Shown in pieces: positions 1 to 9,427 of a stretch of DNA of 64,000 nt (its first letter is position 1; each line of letters opens with the position of its first letter). The notes under the pieces are model-generated. The model had not been told where the DNA came from. It did no database searches and saw nothing but the letters and a program-made list of their open reading frames with translations. The stretch comes from Setoptus koraiensis (taxonomy: Eukaryota; Arthropoda). The stretch lies in the NCBI GenBank assembly GCA_048013815.1, contig CM106586.1, forward strand, positions 20,832,001 through 20,896,000, written 5' to 3'. A program made the position numbers and the translations under genes.

Positions 1-212
1 TATTTCATAAACTAACAAGCACAATTATATTTCTTGAATTACTCTTGGAATCAAACAAATAAACTCTTAATATGGATTTATTTCTTAATACATATTGCTG
101 TATGCTTAGGATAATTTTGCTCTTGACTAAATTGATATAGTTTTACGAATTCTGACGTGGCCCCATAACTAAAATAATAATATAATTTTTTCTTATAATC
201 ATATGTTTGAAC

Positions 213-2449
213 TCAAAGCTTTGTCTGACGAGGATAATACTCTTCAAGGATGCCAGGTGGTATACGACGCAACATATCTTTAGGAAACATACGTAACAAC
301 TTCCAGGCAATATTTAAAGAATCGAATACTGTCCGGTTCTCATGCATGTCCTGAGCTAGAAAACCTCTTTCAAATTTATCTAGAAACTCTAAGTAAAGCA
401 AGTCATCTGATGTTAGTGCCTCTTCACCGGCAACTTTCTTCATTGGAGCAACATCCTGGGTGGCAGTTGCGTAGCAGGCGTACATCTGATTGGACACATC
501 TGAGTGGTCTTTTCTTGTCATGCCAGGTCCAATAGCGGACTTCATGAGACGACTAAGTGAAGGTAAAACATTGATAGGTGGATAGATCTTACGACCATGT
601 AAATTACGATCAATATAGATCTGACCTTCAGTAATGAACCCTGTAGTGTCGGGAATGGGATGAGTAATGTCATCATTGGGCATAGTTAATATAGGAATTT
701 GTGTAATCGATCCTGTCCTTCCTTCTACACGGCCAGCTCTTTCATAAATTGTTGCTAAATCACTGTACATGTAGGGTGGATAACCACGACGTCCTGGAAC
801 CTCTTCGCGCGCTGATGAAATCTCACGTAGAGCGTCACAATATGATGTCATGTCCGTCAAAATGACTAAAACATGACGGCCGCACTCGTAAGCCAAAAAT
901 TCTGCTGTTGTCAAAGCAATACGAGGTGTTATTATACGTTCAAATGTTGGATCATTCGCTAAGTTGATAAACAAGCATACGTTTTCCATTGACCCATTGG
1001 CAATAAATTCATGCCTAAAAAATCTAGCAGTCTCTGATGTAACACCGATAGCGGCAAACACTATGGCAAAGTTACTCTCAGGCTTGTCACCTCCCGATGT
1101 TTCAGTTTCAGAACCGGGAGCTTTCACAAGACCAGCTTGACGACAAATTTGTGCAGCGATTTCATTGTGGGGCAGACCAGCTGCAGAAAATATGGGAATT
1201 TTCTGGCCTCTTGCAATAGAATTCATGACATCGATAGCTGAAATACCGGTTTGTATCATTTCCTGAGGATAGTTACGACTAGCAGGATTAATGGGCTCAC
1301 CATTGATATCGAGATATTTTTCTGGAGTTATTGCATCACCGCCATCAATAGGTTTACCACATCCGTTAAAGATACGTCCAAGCATGTCTTCTTCTACGGG
1401 CACCCTGAGGAGCTCGCCAGAGAATTCACACTCTGTGTTTTTGACGTCTAAGCCTGATGTTCCCTCGAAGACTTGAACGACCGCTTTGGTCCCCTTGAAT
1501 TCTAGAACTTGAGCAGTTCTGCGGCTGCCATCAGGCAGCTTAATAATAACAATTTCACCATATTGTGGAAAGCGAACCAGATCGACAACAAGTAGCGGCC
1601 CGTAAACAGATCCTATTGTTTTGTAGGTTAACCTAGGCTGAAAATCTTTGGGCGCCGACTTAGTTTCGCTGGGCTGCACTAGTGATCCTTCGCCTCGTTT
1701 AGATAAAGCCGATATTTCTGGCAATAGTTGTTGATTTACCATTTCGAGTCGATTCTCCAGTGTGTTGGACACTTTGATTTTGGAATTGATCGCGGTCAAT
1801 TCGATACCTCCACAAGATTCAGGATGGAGATAATTTTTTTCATCGATCTTAAGATTGCATGGATCGCCGGATCGTTTTCTATACGTTTCCGCACATTCTT
1901 CCATGACTGATTTGACCAAATCGGCGTCTTGTTGTCGACATCTAAGTAGTACATCTTTTTCCATAAGTCTGTAGAGCGCTTGCTCAATGAGCTGCTTGAG
2001 GAGACCCTTATACCTGTCGGTATCGCGGGTGACTTCGAGCAAACTAGATCTGGCGTCGTCGAGTAGATTTCTAATGTGTTCGCCGCGAGCTTTCAGCACC
2101 TTTAGCCTGGCCTGGTTGAGCATGTGTGAATTTTGTATTTTTCTATCCAATTCCACCTGCTTTTCCTTTTTTTCATAATATTCCATAATCTTGATGCGCT
2201 GCTCTTGCACCAGACGGCCCTTTTCGATGTTGAATTCTTCCTCGGCTTTGGCTTCTATCTCCTCGGCCTTCTCGGTGGCCTCCTGCTCGATGAAGGCCAT
2301 CATGTGATTGATCTGATATCATGGCAGATGAGACAGGTCGCTTGTTATTGTTAGAGTAATTGATAAAATAACATTGATTGGATATAGAAAAGGATGTGGT
2401 AGGTGTCATCACTTACCTGACGTTGGACGTCAGAGTCGCTCAAAGCCAT
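213..2449 (-). CDS. V-ATPase subunit E - subunit B fusion protein
   Basis: Two exons: 2417-2449 ([11 protein letters not shown]) and 213-2312, joined across a 104-bp GT-AG intron, giving about 710 residues. Residues 1 to about 212 are V1 subunit E, the peripheral stalk: the N-terminus reads [22 protein letters not shown] and the E-family C-terminal motif [13 protein letters not shown] is present. After a linker of about 25 residues ([12 protein letters not shown]... to KDF), the same frame continues into V1 subunit B from QPRLTYKT to the normal C-terminus ([14 protein letters not shown]). B hallmarks are [24 protein letters not shown] (no canonical P-loop, as expected for the non-catalytic subunit) and [18 protein letters not shown]. 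The last dozen or so residues of E (usually ..ALFG..) and the N-terminal extension of B are missing. No stop codon or convincing splice pair separates the halves. V1 drives proton pumping into acidic organelles and extracellular spaces. Both identities are near certain; that one polypeptide is made is inference from the open frame. Confidence 0.93.
2313..2416 (-). other. intron 1 of V-ATPase E-B fusion gene
   Basis: The donor GTAAGT follows the codons for VQRQ and the acceptor ATATCAG precedes ATC AAT CAC ATG. Joining them restores the conserved subunit E N-terminus, which is why the start was placed at 2449 and not at the internal Met-Met at 2303. Confidence 0.85.
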
Positions 2450-2640
2450 GGCTGTTTTTGCTTAGCTAATATTAATTAGCGTATCTACAGCAGAATTATA
2501 ACAATTTGACAATATGTTTGGTTTGTGTGAATATAAGACGATATATATGTGTATATATTTTATACGGCAATATTCTTGGGGCAATAATTATGTAAGTATA
2601 TGTATTGATGTTGTAAATATTTCTCTGTAGAGTTATAAAT

Positions 2641-2938
2641 CGTAGAATGATGAAAGCTTTGCTGGCTAGTAGCGAACAAAGAGCACAAGGGGATAGAACG
2701 CTAGCGTGTGGATATCGTTCAATTGAGAACGCTATCGCACACACAAACGCACACACACACGGTCACAAGCTCGGAGGCCACAAGCGGTGACACTCGCACA
2801 GACAATCGTGCGACAGAGTACAAGTGATTGAGGGTACGCTTGTCTGTCTGTCTAGCAGGGCCACTGCACAACACAGTGTGTGTTGTCTGTGTGTCTAGAG
2901 TGTGAGTTACGCAAACACACGTACAGGGTGTCATGTTA
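2641..2938 (+). repeat. ~300-bp dispersed repeat, copy A
   Basis: This stretch is similar along its whole length, in the same orientation, to 34752-35041. Shared landmarks include AATGATGAAAGCTTT, GAACAAAGAGCA, CGGTCACAAGCT, ACACTCGCACAGACAA and GGTACGCTTGTCTG. The copies have diverged by substitutions and small indels. Each lies about 200-270 bp upstream of the start codon of a minus-strand housekeeping gene (V-ATPase fusion here, TRIP12 for copy B). It could be an old mobile element or a shared promoter/5' UTR module. No coding potential was seen. Confidence 0.75.
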
Positions 2939-3350
2939 TAACCGAATTTCTGCTCAAGCACAGGTCCGATTGGCGCGCAGAAAACTCATAATGTGCAGCA
3001 CAATCTCGTCCGCCAAGCTACCCGCCCTAAACTAACATACCTCGCATATGTGCCCAAGTATTTCGGGCTCAGCGAGTCCGGCAGTTGCTGGCGGGATATG
3101 AATTGTCTCGATTGAGACACAGAGCGTCGAATGGCGAAACAAAGCTCCAATAGAAGACCGTTAAAGGCGTCGAAATGGTTCGCAAATTCAATCGAACATA
3201 CCCCTTTCACCCGCGAACGTCCCCCGCCCCACGGTACTCGCAAGCACAGTCTGAGCTCGCCTTGCTACCACCTACAGGCCAAAAAAGCATTGCACAGCCA
3301 GGCGTAAGCTATACACAATAGCCACTTGACTGGCACACCCTGTATCTCTG

Positions 3351-3400
3351 CACTGGGTGTAATCACACTCTTGCAGTGTTCTCGAACACAATCCGCGAGA
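3351..3400 (+). repeat. MITE-like terminus
   Basis: CACTGGGTGTAATCACAC followed by CTTGCAGTGTTCTC matches the ends of the elements at 35246, 26068 and 48302/48466. A matching right-hand inverted end was not found nearby, so this is probably a solo or degraded end. Confidence 0.5.
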
Positions 3401-3576
3401 GGCACTGGCTGCGCCTTCATGCACAATCGAGTGCAAAAAGTGTCTCGGTGAATTCTGCCCAGTTCCTGCCGATAGCGGCCTATAGCACGAATAAACGGTA
3501 GCCAATTAAGTGATGCACATATATATATTATCCGATCTAACTCTTGCCTATTGTATGACAGCGGTAAAACACTCTT

Positions 3577-5383
3577 TTATTCTGTTTTCTTTTTATTATT
3601 CTTATCGGATGACGCTTGCGCCTTCTTAGCCTTTTTGTTTCTGGCTTCACGCACGTCACTCTCATTGGGAACACAATGCAAATGTTCGGGATCAACACGT
3701 TGATGTTCGGCGCAGTGAACTAGTTGCGGTTTGTCATTTACACACATGATAATATCCTGACGATTTAGATAATATCTAGGGAAAGGCCAATAGGTGTTAC
3801 CTTGATCATCGACTGGGCAGGTGAAATGTGCTAATGCATCGCTTTTGCAACCCAAAATTTCGGCCCACTGACAACTCTTTGTTCTGTCGTCGTAAATTTG
3901 ACCTTCAACAGTGCACCTCCTGACTTCGGGCACACCAGCCTTGCATTCATAGTAGTCTATCGAACAGCTTGGCTGTCCTTGCACCGGAAATAGTCCGTAC
4001 TGCCAGCGACAACCAGGGCTCGATACGGGATTTGGTATTGTCTTATCTCCACAGGTTGTGTTCCAACGGTGTACACAATTATCTACTACTGTGTCCTTCG
4101 TTCCGTATAGCAAGCCATTTGGACACTGTTGCTCAGTGGCGTGACCATTATTACAAACATAATATTTATCACAAGCTGTGGGGTGCTCTACAGTGGTCGT
4201 GCCAGTTGGAGGACAAGGACCGTTCTTAGCGGCTGGTCTCCTCATTATGGCGGGATTTGGCTTGTTTTGAGAAGACTCTGATGGTTTCTGCTCACTTGTA
4301 AATGTTGTCTGATCACTTGTGATCGATTGCGGTGGCCTAGATGATGGTCTCTTATTCGTACTCTGTTGCTGTGACGGTTGTTGAAATTCCTCTGAGAATG
4401 CCCCACCACCGCCAGGTTCATTTGGGCTTACAGGTTTTCTACCGTTGCTGTTCTTATTAGACGGGCTTGGCTGGTAACCATAATCTTGCTTAGCTAGGTC
4501 ACCATTTTGATTGTCAATCAGCTCTTCATCTGATATGGCCGGTGGGGCTAGAGTTGATGTAGAAGATGATAAGGCAGCAACGAGATCAAAAATACTTGTC
4601 ACAGGTTGGGCGCTACCCGAATCGCCATCATTATTTTGTCTTACGGCAGGCATACCAAACTGGTTCTCACTAATGATTGGCCTCGAAGTTTGAGCTCGAC
4701 GCGAATCTATACCAATCTGAAGTTTTACTGGCGCTGGTCTTGATTGGGAGTTACGTTTCGGAGTGGGACTATCCTCAGATTGATTTTGATTGTTGTCTAA
4801 AGCGGCATCTTGTTCATTTGGCAGCTGCAAGCGAGTCGGTTGAGCCTCTGAAGCTACCGGAAACGAATCTAGTCTATCTATGGAATCATGATTTCCATCA
4901 GATTGACTTGCCGACCATTTTTGTTTAGACGGACCGTCAGAAACGAATAGAGATGCTGCCGGCTCAATCGACTCCTCAATTGTCTCTTCCTTGACTATCT
5001 TCCATCCGTTTTGCGAGTTATGATCCGCAACTGATGATTCTGGTTTTAAATTTACACTTGAACCCGCTTTGTTAATGGCTTCTAATGGAGAATGAGCTAC
5101 ATTTGTTTCAGCCTTGCTATCGTGTGCGGTAGCATATGGTGCTTGTTGATTTCCGATATCAGGATTTACCAATATTCTTATGCGGCCTTGAGATCGTTTT
5201 TTCATGCAAAACATTGAAGACGAAAAACGTTTAGAGAATGATTGTCAATCGATGCTGTAACAGGTTGTTACAACATGTTTGAAAGCTGTAAACAAACTCA
5301 CCTTGTTCTAAACTGTCCGCTGCATCATAGGCCCTTACTGCCAATGATGCAATTAATAGAAGAATTATCGATAAATCTTGCAT
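3577..5383 (-). CDS. secreted chitin-binding protein with three peritrophin-A domains (CPAP3/obstructor-like)
   Basis: Proposed exons are 5302-5383 and 3577-5186, about 563 residues. Exon 1 encodes a signal peptide (MQDLSIILLLIASLAVRAYD). The donor AAG|GTGAGT is clear; the acceptor (CTCAAG|GC) restores frame but has a weak pyrimidine tract, so the intron is tentative. The long middle is Ser/Gln/Asn/Pro-rich and low in complexity. The C-terminal ~220 residues hold three type-2 chitin-binding (CBM14) modules with six-Cys spacing: CPPTG..HPTACDKYYVCNNG..., CRWQYGLFP..., and CPVDDQG...YWPFPRYY.... The tail is Lys-rich (KKAKKAQASSDKNNKKK). Three domains are typical of CPAP3/obstructor proteins, which act in cuticle or other chitin matrices. 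The very long disordered region before the domains is unlike the compact (~250 aa) classical members. Domain call is firm; orthology to a named gene is not. Confidence 0.85.
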
Positions 5384-5995
5384 ATTTAATTGTGAATTAT
5401 ACCTTATGTTGTGACACTGTGACTACTGTATCGAAATTACCAATTCTTCGCACTGAGCTGCTCCATATATTATGGTACCTATTCAATCTAACTGTTTTGA
5501 TGAACTCATTTAGAAAATAAAGCATAGTGGAGATACACATTCGTATATATGTATATACATGTCTTACTACTGATGTGTATTTGATTCTCACTCTCGATTT
5601 GCTTGGACGATTCTAAGTTAGCAATGCCATTCCTCAACAGATAAGCTAAATATGTCACCTAGTTTCTAAGTCGCATTCACTGGATCAAAGCAACACTTTA
5701 ACAACCTTTGCTGAGGATTCTCTTGACTCATACCTGTTAATGTGTTGGACAAGCTGGACGGGCAGAATAAACTGGCCATTGCTCTCAACTGGCACAACAA
5801 CGAGTTTCAGCTATATTTGTTGCTTTCTCTGACCGCTCTAATCTTAATTAGAACAAATAAAATACATACAAGTGAAAGGAACTATAAGCTTGTATCCATC
5901 ATCTGAGACGCCGAGAGCAGAAGTTAGAATTATCGTTAGTTTACGAAAGTTGTTTCTAGGTGCCTTGACCGACATGTAGAACCGTTTCATATATA

Positions 5996-6049
<54 letters not shown>

Positions 6050-6233
6050 GATGGATGCTCATGTATCGCTAGAGTCTAACATTTTATACCTACAGAGGTG
6101 AGGTGATATTTTATTATGGAAAGAACTGCATTAAGGGAGCAAATCAAGATAAATAAATATACAATGTACAAGGATAATTATAGTATTTATTATCCATTTA
6201 GGTTATCTTCAAGTTGGTATTCTGTTACTTGGT
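5384..6233. other. intergenic, AT-rich, (TA)n microsatellite
   Basis: No gene supported. A (TA)n tract of roughly 50 bp lies near 5999-6050. Open frames over it are repeat translations (runs of Ile/Tyr). Confidence 0.6.
5999..6050. repeat. (TA)n microsatellite
   Basis: A nearly uninterrupted alternating TA run with one G interruption is visible directly. Confidence 0.95.
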
Positions 6234-7007
6234 TCAGTCGAGATCAGATTCAAATGAACTATCGGCATTGGCGATGGCATGGGATGTCATGTATTCTTGA
6301 GCCTTTTGAAGGTCTAGCTTCAAAGCAAACATTACTATCTGGGTTGTAGCCTCTTTGAATAATACAGTTGATATATAATCGATGTCGTTCAATTTGATAA
6401 AATCGCCATCTTCCTCTGTCTTACAATAGAATTTGCCCTGCAGACAGCCTTGTATATAATCAACTTGAGCTCGTGAGAAGAGTGTAGTCTTGACATCTGA
6501 GTAAAGTTCCTGCATTGGTTTTCCTCTTTTTTTGTACTTGAGGAATTGTGTATGAATTTCACTCTCGACAGTGCCTTCTTTGACGCCCTTCAGATGTTGG
6601 AAGAATTTCACAGTTATTAAATATCTTAGTTGGTCCTCTGTTAAGTCTTTGACCTTTTTAATTCTTTTCAGCCGTCGCTCGAGATACTGACATTCTTGTT
6701 CAGTTAATTCTATCTTTCCTTCGTCTAATCCTCGATTGACAGTCGCTCCATTGGTGTGAACGGGTTCTCTCTGTTTTTGTTTCTTTCTAGTCTCTTTTCT
6801 TAGACATTGCTTCTTGTTGGGTGAACCTTCAGTTTCGTCTTTAATATTTTTTAGAACGCTCTCCTCGCATTTCTTAGCGCTCCTATCAATGGACGATAAT
6901 AGCTTCTTCTCTAGTTCTTGCAACGTTTTCATATTGATCCTTTTTTTGCTTGCCTCCTCCATATCTCGAGCCAATTTATTAAAGTCTATACTATCTATGG
7001 TTGCCAT
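6234..7007 (-). CDS. uncharacterised charged/coiled-coil protein, 257 aa
   Basis: One continuous exon starts at ATG 7007 (MATIDSIDFNKLARDMEE) and ends at 6234. I do not recognise the family. Residues ~15-105 are rich in Lys/Glu, with heptad-like spacing and a basic run (RKETRKKQKQR) that could act as a nuclear signal. Residues ~105-240 look like a folded alpha-helical domain (ELTEQECQYLERRLKRIKK, then KDLTEDQLRYLITVKFFQHL, and a C-terminal stretch LYSDVKTTLFSRAQVDYI). The balanced codon use and consistent length make a real gene likely. No signal peptide or membrane segment was seen. A nuclear or cytoplasmic role would be a guess. Confidence 0.7.
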   Translation of the reverse strand: MATIDSIDFNKLARDMEEASKKRINMKTLQELEKKLLSSIDRSAKKCEESVLKNIKDETEGSPNKKQCLRKETRKKQKQREPVHTNGATVNRGLDEGKIELTEQECQYLERRLKRIKKVKDLTEDQLRYLITVKFFQHLKGVKEGTVESEIHTQFLKYKKRGKPMQELYSDVKTTLFSRAQVDYIQGCLQGKFYCKTEEDGDFIKLNDIDYISTVLFKEATTQIVMFALKLDLQKAQEYMTSHAIANADSSFESDLD

Positions 7008-7727
7008 GATTGCTTGTGATGTTACAGGTGAGCCAAGAATTATAAATTCAATTATTATGTGGTAAGAGCGAAAGAATATAGTGTGTAGCTCGGATAGTAA
7101 AAAGTATGTTTAGTGTAAGATTTATCTAGACTATAATGACGATTCTATGATTATTTTGAGGGAATTTACAATAAAGGAAGAATATGATGGCTTATGACTT
7201 TGGTAACATAGTGATGACGCCCTCGATTTCATTGTATTGATCCGATTCATGTACAACGGCTCTCTGTGCTTTAAAATGCATGCAAGAACGAAACAACAAC
7301 AAAAAAAGGTCACTTTCTGTGCCTGGTGTGGATCTTGTGTGCGTGTTTGGATCGGGCACGTAGAACATTTTAGTGTATGGTGTTTACAAACCTCTAGCTA
7401 GCCTCTGCAATGCTTCTCACATCCATGATGAACGAGGTGTGCTCTCTCGCAAATGAGCGTTCATGAGCGAGCACATTATCGTATGAGATGTTTATTTTTG
7501 AGACTAGAATATCACACACAGTATCATCGTACGATACAAGCGTATCATTTCTGAATCATCTGATCATTATTATCAACTAATATCATTTCTCATGTGTTCA
7601 ACAAGAATTTATCTTAATCCATTCACAGATTACATTGATTGTATTCCCCTCTTAATATAAACACTGTATATATTGAATAATTTATCAGGATACTAGGACA
7701 ACAACAAATAGCTCAAGCAACAACGTC
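7008..7727. other. intergenic region
   Basis: This region lies between two divergently transcribed orphan genes and should contain both promoters. A possible acceptor (TTTATCAG) at 7681-7688, in frame with the downstream gene, suggests an unseen upstream exon. Nothing else is supportable. Confidence 0.5.
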
Positions 7728-8276
7728 ATGCAACCACAGCCAGCGCCTATTCCAAGTACCCCCCGACCGCAAGTCGTAACCCATAGTCGTAAGATACATG
7801 ATGCTTCACAACAACAGATTGGTCTTGGTGCAACATTTAATAGAACTAGGCCAGATAGGCGCTCATTTTCAGGTGCTGCCTTTGCTAGCGTATTCTTCGA
7901 GGGCAGGTATAGGACTTTGCGCGAATTGCACGGTTACACCTATAGTGGATTGAACGGAATCACCTCTTCGAATCTTCCTGGCGCCATTTTTCGATCATCA
8001 TTACCAGCAACACCCGTGGCAACTCCTATTCGTACTCAGCCTATGGTGCAATTTACTGAGCAAGCTATTCATAATAGATTGTGTGGCAACCAGAAATCTC
8101 CTATGACACTTCGCTCAATCTTCAATCAGACGCCCTCTAAATTTGCCCACCTACAATCTTCTCGTGCCAGAGACTTGGATTACAATGATGACACAGGCGA
8201 CATTGAGATGGATATTAACCAGAGAGCCTCTAGTTCCCCAGTTGAAATGGATTGCTCTAGTCAAAAAGATGGTTGA
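7728..8276 (+). CDS. uncharacterised Pro/Ser/Thr-rich protein, ~182 aa
   Basis: The frame runs from ATG 7728 (MQPQPAPIPSTPRPQVV) to 8276 and I do not recognise the family. Composition is low in complexity and probably mostly disordered, with repeated Pro/Thr motifs (SLPATPVATPIRTQP), Arg-containing basic patches, and an acidic segment (DYNDDTGDIEMDI) near the end. The frame stays open upstream to a plausible acceptor at 7688, so the N-terminus may lie in an upstream exon. No signal peptide or transmembrane helix was seen. It lies head-to-head with the 257-aa orphan and about 860 bp upstream of the helicase start codon. Confidence 0.55.
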   Translation: MQPQPAPIPSTPRPQVVTHSRKIHDASQQQIGLGATFNRTRPDRRSFSGAAFASVFFEGRYRTLRELHGYTYSGLNGITSSNLPGAIFRSSLPATPVATPIRTQPMVQFTEQAIHNRLCGNQKSPMTLRSIFNQTPSKFAHLQSSRARDLDYNDDTGDIEMDINQRASSSPVEMDCSSQKDG

Positions 8277-9136
8277 CAGTAACAGTAAAAGCGGAACAAC
8301 CTTGCGCAAATTGTAGGATGTACTGTATACTTAAAAGTGAACAATCAGCGAGAACTCAAAGTTCTTCGACCCACTTGGTGGATGAGTATTTTTCGAATGA
8401 TTTAACGCTTATTTTATCCTCAGAGCGGCGTTTTACATTTCAATAATTTCCTCGAGCTAACGCATGGTAGCCCTGACAGGCTCTGCCCCCGCGTACAACT
8501 GTACTTCACGTTTTCCTGTTGCTATTCAAATCAACTGTACAAATTTTTGTGTTTTGTCTATCTTTGCGACAGTTAACAGTTGCCGCGCAAGAGAATACGT
8601 GAGGCTGCACGCGAAGTTGCGTCAGAACAACACTAGAGCACTTGTGCGCTCTCATCTGTTTCGTTGCCCACGAGGGTAAATTGATAATAAAAGGAGACGA
8701 AAGAGTTGAAAGATTCAACTTGAAACATTTAGTGGAACACTCTATGCGTTCAGTTATGCATTTTAGCGCATTTTTGGCGCCCCAAGCGGATTTTCATTGA
8801 ACTGTGCTCATTGGCAATGGCAATTTAGCATTGAATGAGGGGGCTAGCATTTTGCACGAGGGGCTCGGCTTACACTAGAATGATTTGTGTCATGTGATCA
8901 TATTTCATTTTAGGTGCGCTCAGATACTGATGAACGGGATGAGAATGCGCACTAATAATGAAAAAGTGTGGCTCGCTGGTTGAGAAATGTGCAGATTGAA
9001 TGTAATGAGCATGTCGAGAGAAGAGCATGCCGATCAAAACGTCGTGTCGACCAGCATGTGCTGCCGACCAAAATGTAGGCACCGCTGATTATTGTATATT
9101 TGTTTACAGGCTAAGATTACCAGAATTTGCTTCAAA
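8277..9136 (+). promoter_or_regulatory. 5' flank of the chimeric helicase gene, inherited from OGDH
   Basis: From about 8390 onward the flank resembles the inverted OGDH 5' flank (18860-19690). The helicase has therefore probably acquired OGDH-type transcriptional control. A possible 5' UTR acceptor (TTGTTTACAG) ends at 9109; the equivalent in the OGDH copy reads TTGTTCACG and lacks the AG, so first-exon structure may differ between the two genes. Confidence 0.55.
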
Positions 9137-9427
9137 ATGTTTCGCCAATTGAGTTGCTTATGGATGACCCCTTTGCGGTCCGGTAAGTATAGTACAATTC
9201 TTATAACTTTGAAAGTTCAACTATTAACGTGTAGACGAGTTTACCTAATAACCATGTTTTGTCTCCCTCATTCCGTCTTCCCACGATAGGTTTGAATGTC
9301 CACTTAGTTAAATCTAGCCACGAATTGCATCGCGTAACACCCTTGTTATCTCACTATGCCGGCAACAACGATGTATTCAAGCCCAACAGTTTGATTGCCC
9401 GTTTTTTCAATCAAGATATGACGCAGG
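8390..9427 (+). repeat. duplicated OGDH 5' region (promoter, exon 1, intron 1, presequence) - derived copy
   Basis: This segment is the inverted counterpart of 18570-19690. Similarity covers upstream DNA (matching blocks around TTTTATCC..GAGCGGCGTT, the GTACGCGGGGGC / GCCCCCGCGTAC block, and AATTTAGCATTGAATGAGGGGGCTAGC-type sequence), exon 1, the whole intron and the start of exon 2. The introns have the same length (107 bp). Similarity stops abruptly after the codons for MTQ at about 9427, where the helicase sequence begins. There are small indels upstream. Confidence 0.9.

Larger units (their letters stand above)
2450..3576. other. intergenic region with dispersed repeats
   Basis: No supportable gene. 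It holds the V-ATPase fusion 5' flank, a ~300-bp dispersed repeat (2641-2938), CA/GT-rich tracts, and one MITE-type terminus near 3351. Short open frames here have no family resemblance and overlap the repeats. Confidence 0.6.

Noticed and set aside
1600-1760. Cryptic intron between V-ATPase E and B halves (GATTTTCAG acceptor-like)
   Set aside because: An acceptor-like AG is present but there is no matching GT donor that would restore the E C-terminus and a stop. The open frame is the simpler reading, though transcript data are decisive.
9259-9289. Helicase and OGDH start codons placed inside the intron (MSPSFRLP / MSSSFRLP)
   Set aside because: Those starts are TTG codons within the 107-bp introns. 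Splicing exon 1 (MFRQLSCL...) gives a better, conserved N-terminus for both genes.
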